From Ceratopteris richardii (Eukaryota > Streptophyta > Polypodiopsida > Polypodiales > Pteridaceae): a stretch of DNA of 64,000 bases. Of this stretch, positions 20,217 through 31,900 are shown piece by piece. The notes under the pieces were generated by a model, which was not told the DNA's origin, searched no databases, and worked only from the letters and a program-made list of their open reading frames with translations. Position numbers and translations under genes: made by a program. The DNA is taken from contig CM035413.1 of assembly GCA_020310875.1 (NCBI GenBank), positions 187,612,355 through 187,676,354 of the forward strand, written 5' to 3'. Numbering within the stretch: the stretch's first letter is position 1; each line of letters begins with the position of its first letter.

Positions 20217-20900
20217 TGTTAGTATATGATCAATGTCTACCCCTCATGATTGTATGCACATTTTGTAAGGCCCCCTTTATGAGGAGAAGCCAAGCATGCA
20301 TTACCCAATTGATGGGAATCCCAACTTGAATGTTGGATGAAGGTCATATTGGACCATGTAAGATATTATAAGGAAAGGGAGTTATCAGGGTCCCCAATTG
20401 TGGGGTCCGGGGCAGCGGTGAGCAGCCCCGGCTGGGGGGTCCAAGGGGGCCAGCGGGCCCCCTGGTGGGGGTCCGGGGGCAGCGCCCCCGGCGCGACGGT
20501 AAAGGGAATATTCCATGGAATATTCCCTGTCGAAGTCAGAAATCATTTATATTTGTTAGGTCGGTTCAACCAGTCTAAGCCGTGTATGGCAATTACGCGG
20601 GCGGTGGCCGCCCACGCTCTACCGCCCATGTATAGCCGTCCATGGCAGGCCACCCATGATCCTATATATACATGACTTCTGCACTACCTAAGACACTGAG
20701 TTGAGCCAGCATACCTCTACCTTGTATCTCCCTATCTAGAGTTGTCTAGATCACCATTTAAGCTCTACCTTGAGAGCGCACGGGTGGACAACGCCATCAT
20801 CTTTGTACTTGCTGCTAGTAGAAAATTGTTGAGATTCTCCTATATCTGTTATCTTCTCTGCTATTGCTCGTGTGTTATATTGCGTAACTATTGTCTTACA
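20217..20900 (+). repeat. Solo LTR nested in the module C LTR, TSD GAATG
   Basis: TGTTAGTATATG...GTCTTACA is flanked by GAATG at 20212-20216 and 20901-20905. It has a TATA-like CTATATATA near 20661. Its GC-rich middle (20390-20500 and 20595-20660) contrasts with the A/T-rich host LTR. There is no internal region, so it is a solo LTR left by recombination. The family was not identified. Confidence 0.85.
20434..20527 (+). repeat. GC-rich hairpins and a 24-bp perfect palindrome in the solo LTR
   Basis: AGGGGGCC-AGCG-GGCCCCCT and CCGGGGGC-AGC-GCCCCCGG (20473-20491) form perfect 8-bp stems. At 20504-20527 two GGAATATTCC decamers separated by AT, with a further flanking G/C pair, make a perfect palindrome. 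Confidence 0.85.
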
Positions 20901-21269
20901 GAATGGTGCTGGAGATGAAAATCATCTGTTTTCACAGAATCACGATTGTCTCATCTGTATGGTACAGGTAATATTTTTGAGTTTTGACTTCATAATTGTG
21001 TTCTGCTGATGAAATAGCATGTATTAGACACCAAGATTGTAGAAAATGGTGGAGATTTGCTCAAGATAATCCAAACCTTAGAAATTCCTCTTCATTTTCA
21101 TTATTCTCAGAAATCCAGCCATTATTCTCTTATTTCTTGGATTCTATCATCTAGAAGGGGCTGTGGTCTCATGAATACTTCCAAGATTGACAAAATAAAG
21201 ATGTATTGTTGATTCTTTATGCTAAATGATTGGAGAGGACAACTCCAAAGAGCAATAACAAACATTTTT

Positions 21270-21287
21270 TGGCGCCGTTGCTGGGGA
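21270..21287 (+). other. Second primer-binding site inside element B
   Basis: TGGCGCCGTTGCTGGGGA matches the tRNA-Asp primer site with one mismatch and follows the module C LTR by 5 bases, as expected for a 5' LTR. Confidence 0.85.
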
Positions 21288-21426
21288 AACAATCAAATAC
21301 ACACCAATAGAGGAGGGAAACTCAAGAACAAAGTCACCATACAAGGAGGATTATCAATGGAATGAAGGATATCAAGAAGAATGGGAAGGTTATGAATCAA
21401 GAGAACCATAATTACAAGCCCTAGAC

Positions 21427-21608
21427 TTGGGAAATGGAAGAATTGAGATGGACACTGCCACTTTCATGTATATAACCAATAATTATATGTCCAATCAAAA
21501 ACCTCAATTCAAAGGGGGATCAAAGATAACTTGTTATAGGTGTGGGGGAGATCATTTCATTAGAGATTGTCCACAACCTCCTACATTAAGAATAGAAGGA
21601 GCATATTG
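21427..21608 (+). pseudogene. gag: gag remnant with one zinc knuckle
   Basis: A short open segment encodes ITCYRCGGDHFIRDCPQPP, a zinc knuckle of unusual spacing CX2CX3HX4C (about 21531-21569), like those in element D gag. Nearly all of gag between the primer site and this point is missing. The frame then enters a copy of the module C LTR end. Confidence 0.7.
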
Positions 21609-21811
21609 CAAGATAATCCAAACCCTAGAAATTCCTCTTCATTTTCATTATTCTCAGAAATCCAGCCATTATTCTCTTATTTCTTGGATTCTATCATCTA
21701 GAAGGGGCTATGGTCTCATGAATACTTCCAGGATTGACAAAATAAAGATGTATTGTTGATTCTTTATGCTAAATGATTGGAGAGGACAACTCCAAAGATC
21801 AATAACAAACA
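21609..21811 (+). repeat. 203-bp copy of the module C LTR 3' end
   Basis: It matches 21062-21264 over the same 203-bp length with 4 mismatches that I can see, and ends exactly at the LTR terminus (AACAAACA). B gag resumes directly at 21812. It is best read as the truncated 3' LTR of an internally deleted C element. Confidence 0.85.
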
Positions 21812-23897
21812 ACCTCCACCTACACAACCCTAGTCAATAACAGTACAAGGCTTTTGTCAAGACTGCGGGAAGGAGCATCTCTTACAAGATTGCCCAAAGA
21901 ATCCTAATAATATGCCAAAAATAACTCCAATTAACGTTATTGTCTTAGTTCTAGACTCAACAGGAAGTGTCACTTCCACTGCACCAATGCAAGTGGTCAC
22001 TAGGGCCCAGGCTTTGCAACAGAACCCAGGAATAGGTCAAGAGAAGAGTGCAGAAGTCAGTGAAACTGAGAGCATAGCCAAGAAACGGTCGAGAGCTTGG
22101 AGGGATAGTCGAGAAAGAATGAAAAGACAATGGTCTAAAAAGATGAGCGACTTAGAAGAAAGCATAAGAGAAACAAAAGCCAAAATTGTTGAACTCACCT
22201 CTCAAACAAACTCTCACATACCACCACCACCCTCACTTCCATCACCATCTAACCCACCATCTGTCCACCTACCTCAGACCATCCCACCACCCCCTAGAGT
22301 AGGATCAGTGTTAGCTGACCCCACTCCTGAAGACATAGACATGATGCTTAAGGCATATCAGGCCAGAATTCAAGAAGGGCCAAATGTGACGGATCATGAC
22401 AAGTGCTACCCTAGAGCTGACCTAGAGATAGAGAGAACCAAGCTATGCGCGAAAATGGTCGCATTGGCTCAGACCATGTTTGAAGTCAATCGCCTTTTCA
22501 ACTACTCAGGCTCAGCTAAGACACAATTGGACTTGGATGGACTCCTAGAGAAGTTAGAGGGCATAATTGCAAGATCTGCCAAGGAAGAAAAAAATCAAGA
22601 AAGAGATGAGGCAAGCAAAAACATAAGCCATCCCCCACAGGAAGCTTATGTGCCCAATTCCACTGAACCAGACACCTCCTCTTCTATGAACAGGTTCACT
22701 CTAGAATTCCTATGAGAGATTCAAGAAGACAAATGGGCTAAAGAAAGTGAAGTCCCTCCTCCCATTGAACTTGTGGATGACGCACATGATCAATTCCCAC
22801 AAGATATTCCCTCTATTTATGGAGTGCAGGAGAGCACCCAGTCCTAAGAGAGATTAGACTTTGAGTCTAATTCTTTACAGGAATTACCCCATTTCACAGG
22901 CCCATGGGAAGCCAAGTCGACCTGTATGAGAGCACCCACAGTCATGGTAAGAAATGAAGACTCAATCATACCTAGGAATACGGAAGTAGTGAAAAACACT
23001 AAAGTGCAGTGCAACCTCACTTTAGAAGAGCTACTCAAAGTCAGGCCAGAGTTATGGAAACATGTAGCCAAACAAGTACTAGAGATAGCAAAACCTAGTT
23101 CCCAGGTAGGTTCTTAGAGGACAGTGCCAGAAATTCCTCTAGACTAGATAGGAGATATGAGTGAAGGTGAAGAAGGAAACACCTATCTTCCCATTACCCA
23201 TCAGGGGTACACAACCAAGGAAATTCTAGACTCAGGTGCAGGAGTTGCTATTGCTACCACTTCCCTATGGAAGCGGTGGGGCAAGCCAGCACTCAGGCCC
23301 ACGAGGATGAAATTGCAAATGGCTGATGGCCACATAGAGAGGCCTTTAGGACTACTTGAAGGAATAACTCTCACTACATGTGGTGTAGAGTTTGAGCACA
23401 CGTTTGCTATCTGTGATTTTAGCAAGAATCATGCCTAGGAGATGATTTTGGGAAGACCATTTATGCGACAATTGCAAGTGGTCAAGGATTGGGGAACCAA
23501 TTCCTTGTATTTGCAACACTTAGGTGTTACGAACAAAGTCAATCTCAAAGATTACTCTCATAGAGATGTCCCTCTTATCCAATGGAATCCCATCCATAGA
23601 GCTAAATATGATACAGAGTCGCTGCACTCCATAGGATCAGGATCCTCATGGATGCATGAAGACACTCACTTGTGGATGTGCAAAGTGGCAGTAGAAGAGG
23701 AGAAGAGAGAAAAAGCCAGAGAAATAGGTGCAAATGAAACACATAGATCCATTCAAGACCCAGCCTATGCACCTTTAGTATTTCCTGATGAAGAATTTGA
23801 ACCCCACGGCTGGGCAAAAATTTTAGAAACCATGGATGTAGCCATCAATGAAGAACAATGGACACCCCACTGTGATGAGGATGGCTATGACATTTAG
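21812..23897 (+). pseudogene. pol: Element B gag C-terminus and protease 1
   Basis: Begins with a zinc knuckle (FCQDCGKEHLLQDC) and continues through a Pro-rich linker, a helical DLEIERTKLCAKMV segment and protease 1 with ILDSGAGVAIAT (Asp codon near 23229) and ILGRPFMRQL. Stop codons interrupt at 22713 (CGA to TGA type), near 22845, near 23116, near 23143 and at 23436; a one-base deletion relative to A (ATTTCAG versus ATTTAG) ends the frame at 23897. The domain order is that of element A. Confidence 0.88.
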
Positions 23898-25630
23898 TTT
23901 TCTCCATAGAGCCAATCATGGGAGATGCAGTTTTACAAGAATGCGAACCTAACCCTGATGCATTTAAGGATGCGAGCGACTCCGATCTAGAGTCAATCAT
24001 CATGGACCCACCTTTTGCATCAGATGAAGAATACTTCTATGAAGTTGAATTTCAACCCCAGAGGCATGGAGAGCTTACAAATGATGTAAGGCTAGCCACA
24101 CATGTGACCCCAAAGGAAGAAGGAAAGAAAAGAAAGAAGAGAGAAGTCACACCAGAAGAGGAAGAATCTTTGTTTGAGGTCCCGGAAAATTTTAAGAAGT
24201 ACGAGATAGATGACAGGACAGTCATGATTAGAATGCCTAAACGAGAGGCACAATCAGGGGAGGCCTATGATAACAAAGAAACCACCAAGAAAATAGTAGT
24301 GGCCCTAGAAGAAGGAGAGGAGAGATGCACATACATAGGCCATGACCTAACAGAGGAAGAAGAGCGTGTGTTGATAGCCTTGCTAAGAGAATACAGAGAT
24401 GTATTCGCTTGGAGCTACAAGGATTTGAAAGGTGTGGACCCTGACATATGCTCACACACTATCCCCATGACCTCAGATGCCAAACCTTCTAAGCAAAAGC
24501 CATACACATATAATGATAATTATGCTACTAAGATCAAAGAAGAGATAGATAGACTGGTTGAAGCTGGATTCATCTACGAAATTGAGCACACTGAGTGGGT
24601 ATCCCCCATCGTAGTGGTGCCCAAGAAAAATGGAAAGCTGCATGTATGCATTAACTTAAAGAAGGTCAATGCAGCCACAATTTGAGATAACTATCCGCTT
24701 TCTATCACAGAACATCTTTTAGAAAGAGTAGCAGGCAAGGAAGTGTACAGCTTCCTTGATGGATTTTCGGGCTACAATCAAGTAGCCATAGCTCCAGAAG
24801 ATCAGCATAAGACAGTTGTTGCCACAAAGTGGGGTATATTTGCCTTTTGTGTGATGCCATTTGGGCTCACCAATGCACTAGTAACCTTCCGAAGATTGAT
24901 GTGTCACGTATTTAAAGAGTTCCTGAGGAAGAACTTGGAAGTCTATGTAGATGATCTTTGTGCTCATTCCAACATTAGACAAACCCATATTCCTGAACTC
25001 AAACAAATCTTTGATAAATGCAGAGAATATCAAGTCTGCCTGAACCCAGAAAAGTGTGTTTTCATGGTCAGGCAAGGCACACACATAGTGTCTAAGAATG
25101 GCATATCCACGGATAAAGAGAAAGTGAGAGCCATAGCGGAGCTACCTAGGCCAAAGAATGTCAAGGAAGTACAAGCTTTCATGGGGCATTGTGGTTATTA
25201 CCGACGGTTTATACACATGTATGCCATCATAGCAAAGCCTCTATATGGACTTTTGACTAACTTTGAGTGGACTGACGAATGTGAGAATTCCTTCAATGAG
25301 CTTAAACGGCGATTATGTTCAGCACCAATCTTAACCACACCAGATTGGAATAAGCCTTTCCATGTTCATGTTGATGCATCCAATTATGCTATTGGATGTG
25401 TACTCGCACAGCCTACCGGTGAAGGTAATATGGATCTTCCAATTGCCTATGTTAGTAGACAATTGAATGCAGCTGAACGAAATTATACTACTACGAAGAG
25501 AGAAGGACTAGGCATGGTATATGCAGTTAAAAAGTTTAGACATTACTTGCTTGCAAATAAGTTTAAATTTTTTACTGACCATCAGGCACTGCTATATCTC
25601 GTGAACAAACCATCAATACAGGAAGATTAG
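23898..25630 (+). pseudogene. pol: Element B RT and RNase H
   Basis: Acidic linker, then RT with VVVPKKNGKLHVCINLKK, SFLDGFSGYNQVAIAPEDQH, MPFGLTNA and catalytic YVDD (24944-24955). RNase H starts at HVHVDASNYAIG. A TGA at 24683-24685 replaces an Arg codon. The GRILGH motif of A is shortened to GTH. A small deletion near 25612 shifts the frame at VNKP. It supplies the intact GFSGYNQV sequence that shows element A's 7-nt deletion, and the empty site for solo LTR I. Confidence 0.9.
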
Positions 25631-27186
25631 TAAGGTGGTTTCTCTTACTAATGGAATATGATTTTGAGGTTGTGGTAAGGAAAGGGAAGACTCACTTGAG
25701 AGCAGACCATCTCTCTAGGCTCACATCTGGAGAAGCCCCACAAGGAGTGTCAGATGACCTTCCTGATGCTTACTTCTTTAATTTGGAAGTTGTACCTCAA
25801 TGGGCTAAGCCATTAGTGCCAGTATTGACATACGGGCCTAACCACCCAGTAATAGCCACACAGGATAGAGAGGTAGTAAAAGCCCAAAAGTACCACATCA
25901 TGGCGGGAAGTATGTACAAGCACACAGATCAAGGGATCTTGGCTTGTTGTGTAGAAGAGGACGAGTACGCTAAGTGGTTGCAATTAGCACATGTAGGTGC
26001 ATTAGAGCAACACTACTCAAAGCAACGAACCCTACAGACATTAAGGAGACTCGGAGTGCATTGGCCGACTATGGAAGCTGATGTCCAAAAGTTGTGCAAG
26101 GCATGCCCAATCTGCTGCACTAAACCACCTATGGAACATGCCACTCTTTGTCAAGTGTCCATAGTGCCAGATTGGAGTGAACCACTAGTATCCTTCCTGA
26201 GGACGAAAACATTCCCTCCAGACATGACTTTGGCTAGGAAAAGGAGTTTAGAACAAGAAGCCCAGGATTACTCACTCATTGGTGATAATCTATACAAGCG
26301 GGGTAAGGATGGTTACCTGAGACTATGTGTCCATGAGAGTGAATATCTCAAGATCTTGGAAACTGCTCACCAAGGTGTAGCAGGAGGACACTTTGGACCA
26401 GATCGGGTGATCAAGGCAATACTATTTGCGGGCTTCTGGTGGCCGACCCTTCACATGGATGCACATACCTATGTGAAACGGTGTGATGTTTGTCAGAGAA
26501 CTCAGTATCCTATACGCAAAGATGAGATGCCACTAAAACCTATGATGGGTGGACGTGCATTCTCTAAGTGGGGAATAGACTTTTTAGGTCCTATTAATCC
26601 CCCAGCCAAGGGTTCACATGCTGAATACATCATTGTTGCCATAGACTATCTAACAAAATGGGTAGAGGTAAAAGCTACGACAAAGAACGATGCTCAGACA
26701 ACTGCTAAATTCTTGTTTGAGAATGTATTCACAAGATACGGACTACCTATAGAGCTGGTAAGTGATAGAGGCACTCACTTCTTGAATGAAGTTATTGAAA
26801 ATTTACTCCAAGAGTTCTTGGTAGTACATAAGAAGTCTGCCCCCTATCACCCACAAGCTAATAGCCAGGCCGAAAGCACAAACAAGATTCTATGCAATGT
26901 GCTTACCAAATTAGTGAACAATAAACGCTCTGATTGGGACAAACAGCTACACCATGCTGTTTGGGCATACCGAGTCGCCTACAAAACGGTACTCCAAGCC
27001 ACACCCTTTCAGATGGTATTTGGCCAAAATGCGGTGCTACCTTTGGACTTCTTGATTCCCACATTGAGAGTAACACAGGAGCATGAGTGGACGGGCCATG
27101 AACTCTCTTCGAGGATTTTTGACCTTGAACAATTAGGTGAAACCAGACTAAGAGCTGCAGCAGGAATATATGCAGCTAAGAAATGA
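25612..27186 (+). CDS. pol: Element B RNase H end and integrase with two H2C2 fingers
   Basis: Open for 511 codons from the Met at 25651. RADHLSR closes RNase H. The first H2C2 unit is AHVGALEQHYS...CPIC (about 25990-26120), the second AHQGVAGGHFG...CDVC (about 26365-26500). The catalytic core has WGIDFLGP, SDRGTHFLNE and ANSQAESTN. It ends at TGA 27184-27186, an Arg codon (CGA) in elements A and G, and the frame continues beyond. Confidence 0.92.
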   Translation: MNTGRLVRWFLLLMEYDFEVVVRKGKTHLRADHLSRLTSGEAPQGVSDDLPDAYFFNLEVVPQWAKPLVPVLTYGPNHPVIATQDREVVKAQKYHIMAGSMYKHTDQGILACCVEEDEYAKWLQLAHVGALEQHYSKQRTLQTLRRLGVHWPTMEADVQKLCKACPICCTKPPMEHATLCQVSIVPDWSEPLVSFLRTKTFPPDMTLARKRSLEQEAQDYSLIGDNLYKRGKDGYLRLCVHESEYLKILETAHQGVAGGHFGPDRVIKAILFAGFWWPTLHMDAHTYVKRCDVCQRTQYPIRKDEMPLKPMMGGRAFSKWGIDFLGPINPPAKGSHAEYIIVAIDYLTKWVEVKATTKNDAQTTAKFLFENVFTRYGLPIELVSDRGTHFLNEVIENLLQEFLVVHKKSAPYHPQANSQAESTNKILCNVLTKLVNNKRSDWDKQLHHAVWAYRVAYKTVLQATPFQMVFGQNAVLPLDFLIPTLRVTQEHEWTGHELSSRIFDLEQLGETRLRAAAGIYAAKK

Positions 27187-27996
27187 CAGAAGGCGTACTT
27201 TGATGCCCATGTTAAGGATAAAGGATTAAAGGCAGGAGACCTAGTTTTAGTCTACACTTTGAAGCAACATGCAAGAAAATTAGAGAAACGTGGCTATGGA
27301 CCTATGATTATAAATAGGATCTCAACGAGTGGAGCAGTACAATTAGCCACCTTAGAAGGTGATATTCTTTCGAGCTACATAAGCGGATGCAGGGTCAAGT
27401 TATATCAGGAACCCCTCACAGAGGAAATGCTAAGTCGACTCAATACTGCTAAGAAACGCAAAGAAGAAGAAAGAAGAATTCGAGAAGAAGCTCAAGCAGA
27501 AGCATTGGAACATATACGGAGAATGAAGTTGAGAAGACAGGGTAGAGAGCAACCTAGGACAAATGCATATGCAGATCAAGGATATCATGTGGCTATGTGT
27601 GAAGTCTGAAGCATCAGCTCTCATAGAATAATCGATCGACGTCCTTTTGTGACCTTAGAGATAGGACAAGGAGTTAGTGCAAAACTTGTGCGAGCATTGA
27701 TAGACTCAGGTGCAACCACTAGTGCGGTGAGACTTTCTTACTGTCGAGAATTGAAATTAAAAGTCAATCCTATAGAAGCATATCTAATAGGATTGGGAGG
27801 TGTGGAAACCCCTTGCATGGGCGAGGTGGAACTTCCCCTCTCCATTCAAGATGCTCCAATGACAGTTAAAGTACTAGTGTGTCAAGATGAGGATCTCACT
27901 GAGCCTCTGGTCTTGGGTCAAGACTGGATCTATGACCATGCGATCAACTTAAACCTAAGAAGTGGACTTCTTCAGGTATGGGTGAATCAGAGTTGA
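27187..27996 (+). pseudogene. Element B integrase C-terminus and second retropepsin-like domain
   Basis: In frame with the integrase segment after its TGA. The C-terminal domain (TLKQHARKLEKRGYGPM, SGCRVKLYQEPL) is followed by a basic, probably helical stretch and, after a TGA at 27607-27609, the second retropepsin-like domain: ALIDSGATTSAV (Asp codon near 27703), GGVETPCMGEV and LVLGQDWIYDH. It is collinear with the domain after integrase in elements A and G. Confidence 0.87.
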
Positions 27997-28978
27997 ATTA
28001 CAGTTGAGTTAGATAATGGAGCACTCAAGGAACTAGAAAAGGCACAGACTCCTGGTCCTTCCAGGGGTACAAATGAAGTTGACCATGTTGTTCTTGTACA
28101 AAGCTATGTGATGCAGAGGAATGGAGATCTCAATAAAGAAGTCAAGGCCTCGATGGAACTCCCTTCTTTTCCAAAGGCCAGAGGGAGGCAGCAACCAAAG
28201 GTAGATCAATCACTGAAGACTACCTATGCTGGAGGCCAAAAGAACGTGTGAAGCAGAATGACTCAGCCATTGAAACAATTGTGGGTGCGAAAAGGAGAGC
28301 GGCCTATGACCGTCAAGCGACAACAATCATCTCAACCTCCTATTAGTAATCAGCGACATGATACTAATAAGAAGACTTCCAAAACTTCTTTTGAGAAAGT
28401 GAAAACTATCTGGGTACCCAAGAAGTCGATGAAGGCTGGCCCACAATCAAGACAAATTTGGGTGCCTAAGGCTTGCTTGCGGGCTCAACTAGTCCCGCAC
28501 GAATCACATCATACACGACAGGGTTCACTCACTCAAGGAGCCGTTACCCACTCTTGTTTAATACGCACGAACACATAGTCGCCCAGAAGCATGCACAGAT
28601 TCACTTGTAAATGGGTCCCAAAAACGCATCATCCCCAAGTAGAATTACTCATAAAACCCTCCAGAGTCTCCACAAAACCAAAACCGAAAGCCATCCATTG
28701 TGTTTGGCAACCTAAGACTTGTAATAAACCCCCCGACCCCATTTGTAAATTCATCTCCACTTGCTAACTACATCACTCATACACTGCATCTTTCCATCTA
28801 GCTCCTAGGACTATCCATTCATTAACTACACACACAGTCATCGTGCACTCACTGACCCACTAACCCATTACTCACTTCATGATAATGTTGTAACGGGGAC
28901 AAAAAGTGTTCTATCTTGTCCATTACAATATTAATGCATGATCTATATTCTCACAGAACTAGCAAGCAGGCAATAACA
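27997..28978 (+). other. Element B pol-aORF linker with WVPK motifs and splice acceptor
   Basis: Partly open in a basic frame (28258-28578) encoding KQLWVRKG, TIWVPKKS and RQIWVPKAC, with KWVPK near 28607 and VWQPK near 28703. Bases 28580-28940 hold no ORF. TCTATATTCTCACAG (28942-28956) is a candidate splice acceptor 22 bases before the aORF ATG at 28979; element G has almost the same sequence and spacing. Confidence 0.6.
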
Positions 28979-31900
28979 ATGGCAGAAGCAGGAGGCACCA
29001 GTTCCCAGGTAGGGTTAAGCGCATAGATTGTGGACATAGAAACCCTCCTCCTAGAACCACCACTCATTGAAAGGCCTCAAGAACTTCAAGCGGTGCATGT
29101 TCTCCCTATTCAGGACCCTCCTCAGGGACACACTTCTCAAGTGGGGAAACATGCTCATTGGTTTAGCGATGTCGTAGGGCCATTGGGTGATGGCACCTAT
29201 TTCTGGGAGGCACAAATTGAATTCAATGGCAAATGGGGACGTTATCATTTTTTCACTCGCGAATTTGAAAACTATCAGAATGCAGAAGTAATGTGATCGG
29301 TTTGGACCAAAGCGGGATTGGATAGCTACTTCAGAGCACATTTGCCTAAGCCAGATTTTCTTCACTGCTCCTATTTTATCAGTACCATCACTCCCAGCAG
29401 AGCCAAGGGAGGCGATAGCACTTTTGTGCTACCCTCACTATTGCCAGGCCACGAACTCAAGAGATTCAAACTGACCCTCAATTTGGTACGAGCAGCATTG
29501 AACATGCAAGGAATGCATATTCCCACTGAGAAAGAAACGATGGTTCTAGGCAGGATGAAGCATAAAGACCTCAAAAAATTGAAGGACATGGTGGCAATGA
29601 CACCTCCATTGCTCTCCACTTACGAACCATAATGCAACATTTTGCTTTTCCCGCACAAGAACGATTCACTATGCCACCAAAAAAGATATGGTTCAGCTTG
29701 TACTTGGCGGAGACAAAGAATCTCACCATCAACATACCGCACTGGATCATCGATCAGATACACCTTGCCCATCAACGGTGGAATAAGAAGCACAAAAATG
29801 TACTTCATGGATGTTGTGCTCTCACAAGAATAATTTACAGGTGCTTAGCGTACGACGTGCCCATTCAAAGAGCACTAGTATGGTCCAGGGCCCAAGAGTT
29901 CCAAAGACGGCTATCAACAGCGGGTCCTCCATCGAAGAAGATGAGAGGGGGAGTTCAGTTACCATGCGCTCAACCAAGGGGAGCCACTACCACACCCGAG
30001 GTGACTCCTCCACAAACTAGGTGTGTCCGACCATTCACCATTCGCCTACCCAGACCGAGTGCAGAAGGACCCAACCTGGTGTTCCCTCCTATCCCTTCAG
30101 ACTTGGAGTTCCCTCAAGGCTACACCCTTGCTGATCTAACAGATGAAGAAATCGCCCGATTGATCAATGAAGCTAACCTGGAGACAGAAGCAGAGCAGAC
30201 CCAAGGACAACAACCCATGACTACCACTTCAGCCCCGACCCAACCAAGAGCAATAGAAGTAGAAGATGATGAAGAAGAGACAGAAGAACAAGAGGCACAC
30301 GAAGATTATGATCAAAACTATGAAGAACTTTCAGAATTAACAAGTGCCCCGGCATACTCAGCCCAAATAAAAAGATTATACGAAACCATGAAGCAGGTCC
30401 AAGAGCAACACAAATTGTTGCTCGAAATAGGAAAGATGATCATGAGCCAAATGTTAGCCGAGGAAGGTGTGGATGACATGTTCATCGAATCAATGAACCT
30501 GCACGCTGACGCAGTGGGCTTAGATGAGGCTGTTCATGCAGCCATGACTTATATTAATCAATTTGAGAAACGAGTGCCTACCCGTCCCACGCGATCTGGC
30601 AAACAAATACACATCAATGTATCAGAACCAGGAGGCAACACACAAACAGAAGAACATCAGGAGGAACCACTCTCACCACCCACCTCACCTCTCAATACAC
30701 ATGTCACCTCACCACCTGGCACTACCACACCTATTTCTGCCATTACCACAGTCGTCATGGGAATTCCTCTCTCTCCTGGAATCCAAGTCGGAGGAGTTAC
30801 CATGCCCACCTACACAACACTCTTCACAAATATCACATCCACCCCACCCACTGTTCCCATCTTTACAGTCACACACACATTCGACACAATGGAGACATCA
30901 CCAGCCACAGCACCACTCCCACCCCCCACACAACCTCAATCTCCCATACCCCCTCCACCTACCTCACCACTTGACTCCACAGCATTCACAACTCCCTTCC
31001 CCCTCCCCATCCCCCCTGCATCTTCATCTTTCCCTGCATTGTGTAATGTAAATAGTATATTCATAGCATTACATCAATGCGTGTATCAACTTCAGAGTGA
31101 GTACCAGGATTTAGAAGACCATCATCATCAGCTGACGACGAATCATCAACAACTACAAAGACGGCTTACAAGTATAGAAGAAGAAAATGCAGAACTCAAT
31201 CAACGCTACACCACTCTCGAGCAAGCTCATCAAACCCTCCTGGAGACACCCCAACCATCACAAGAGTCAGGTGTCAAACAACTCGAAGCCTTACTGGAGG
31301 TTTACCAAACAGATAATCTGAGAGTCCGGCGAAATTTAACTCTACTCTAAAAACACATGGCTACAGCCCTTGAAGAAAACAAACGTCTACATAAACAAAA
31401 CGAAGAAAACCTGGAAGCTACCATGGAAGGCTCTCCCCATGAAATCGACCCAGAACAATTCGAAGCAGTTCCCTCAGAAACAATGAAAACAATCTTGGAA
31501 AGCTATGCGGATTTATTAGAAGCACATGATGATTTGGAAAGGGAACGGGATAAACTATGTATCCAGCTCAGGGAACAGGAGGCTCAACCCAAAGGCATAG
31601 AAACGACCTCGACTTCAGAGGAGGTAAAGGCATTGACAGAGCAGGTGGCGGAGCTGCAGAAAAAGATACTAGAATATGAAAGCCAGCCCTCTCCAGTTGT
31701 AGAACCAGAACCTGAGGAATTGGTACCCATTGAGGTGGACGAAACGTATGAGGAACCATATGTTCCTATGCCAATTCCAGGCGGTGAACAGACCTCAGAA
31801 GGAATGAACACCTTAGAAGTTGAAGTACCTGAATGGCTCCAGACACTAGAGAAAACAGCAACAACCCATGAAGATCGAGTGGCAATTCAAATCCAATCAA

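Larger units (their letters stand above)
19741..21264 (+). repeat. Module C LTR, split by a solo LTR
   Basis: TGTTAGAAG...AACAAACA, with a polypurine tract directly left and a primer-binding site 5 bases to the right. A TATA box (TATATAAG) begins at 19971. A solo LTR plus TSD accounts for 20217-20905, leaving about 835 bp of original LTR. The last 203 bp are repeated at 21609-21811. Having both PPT and PBS at one LTR fits the central LTR of a tandem pair of elements. Confidence 0.75.
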
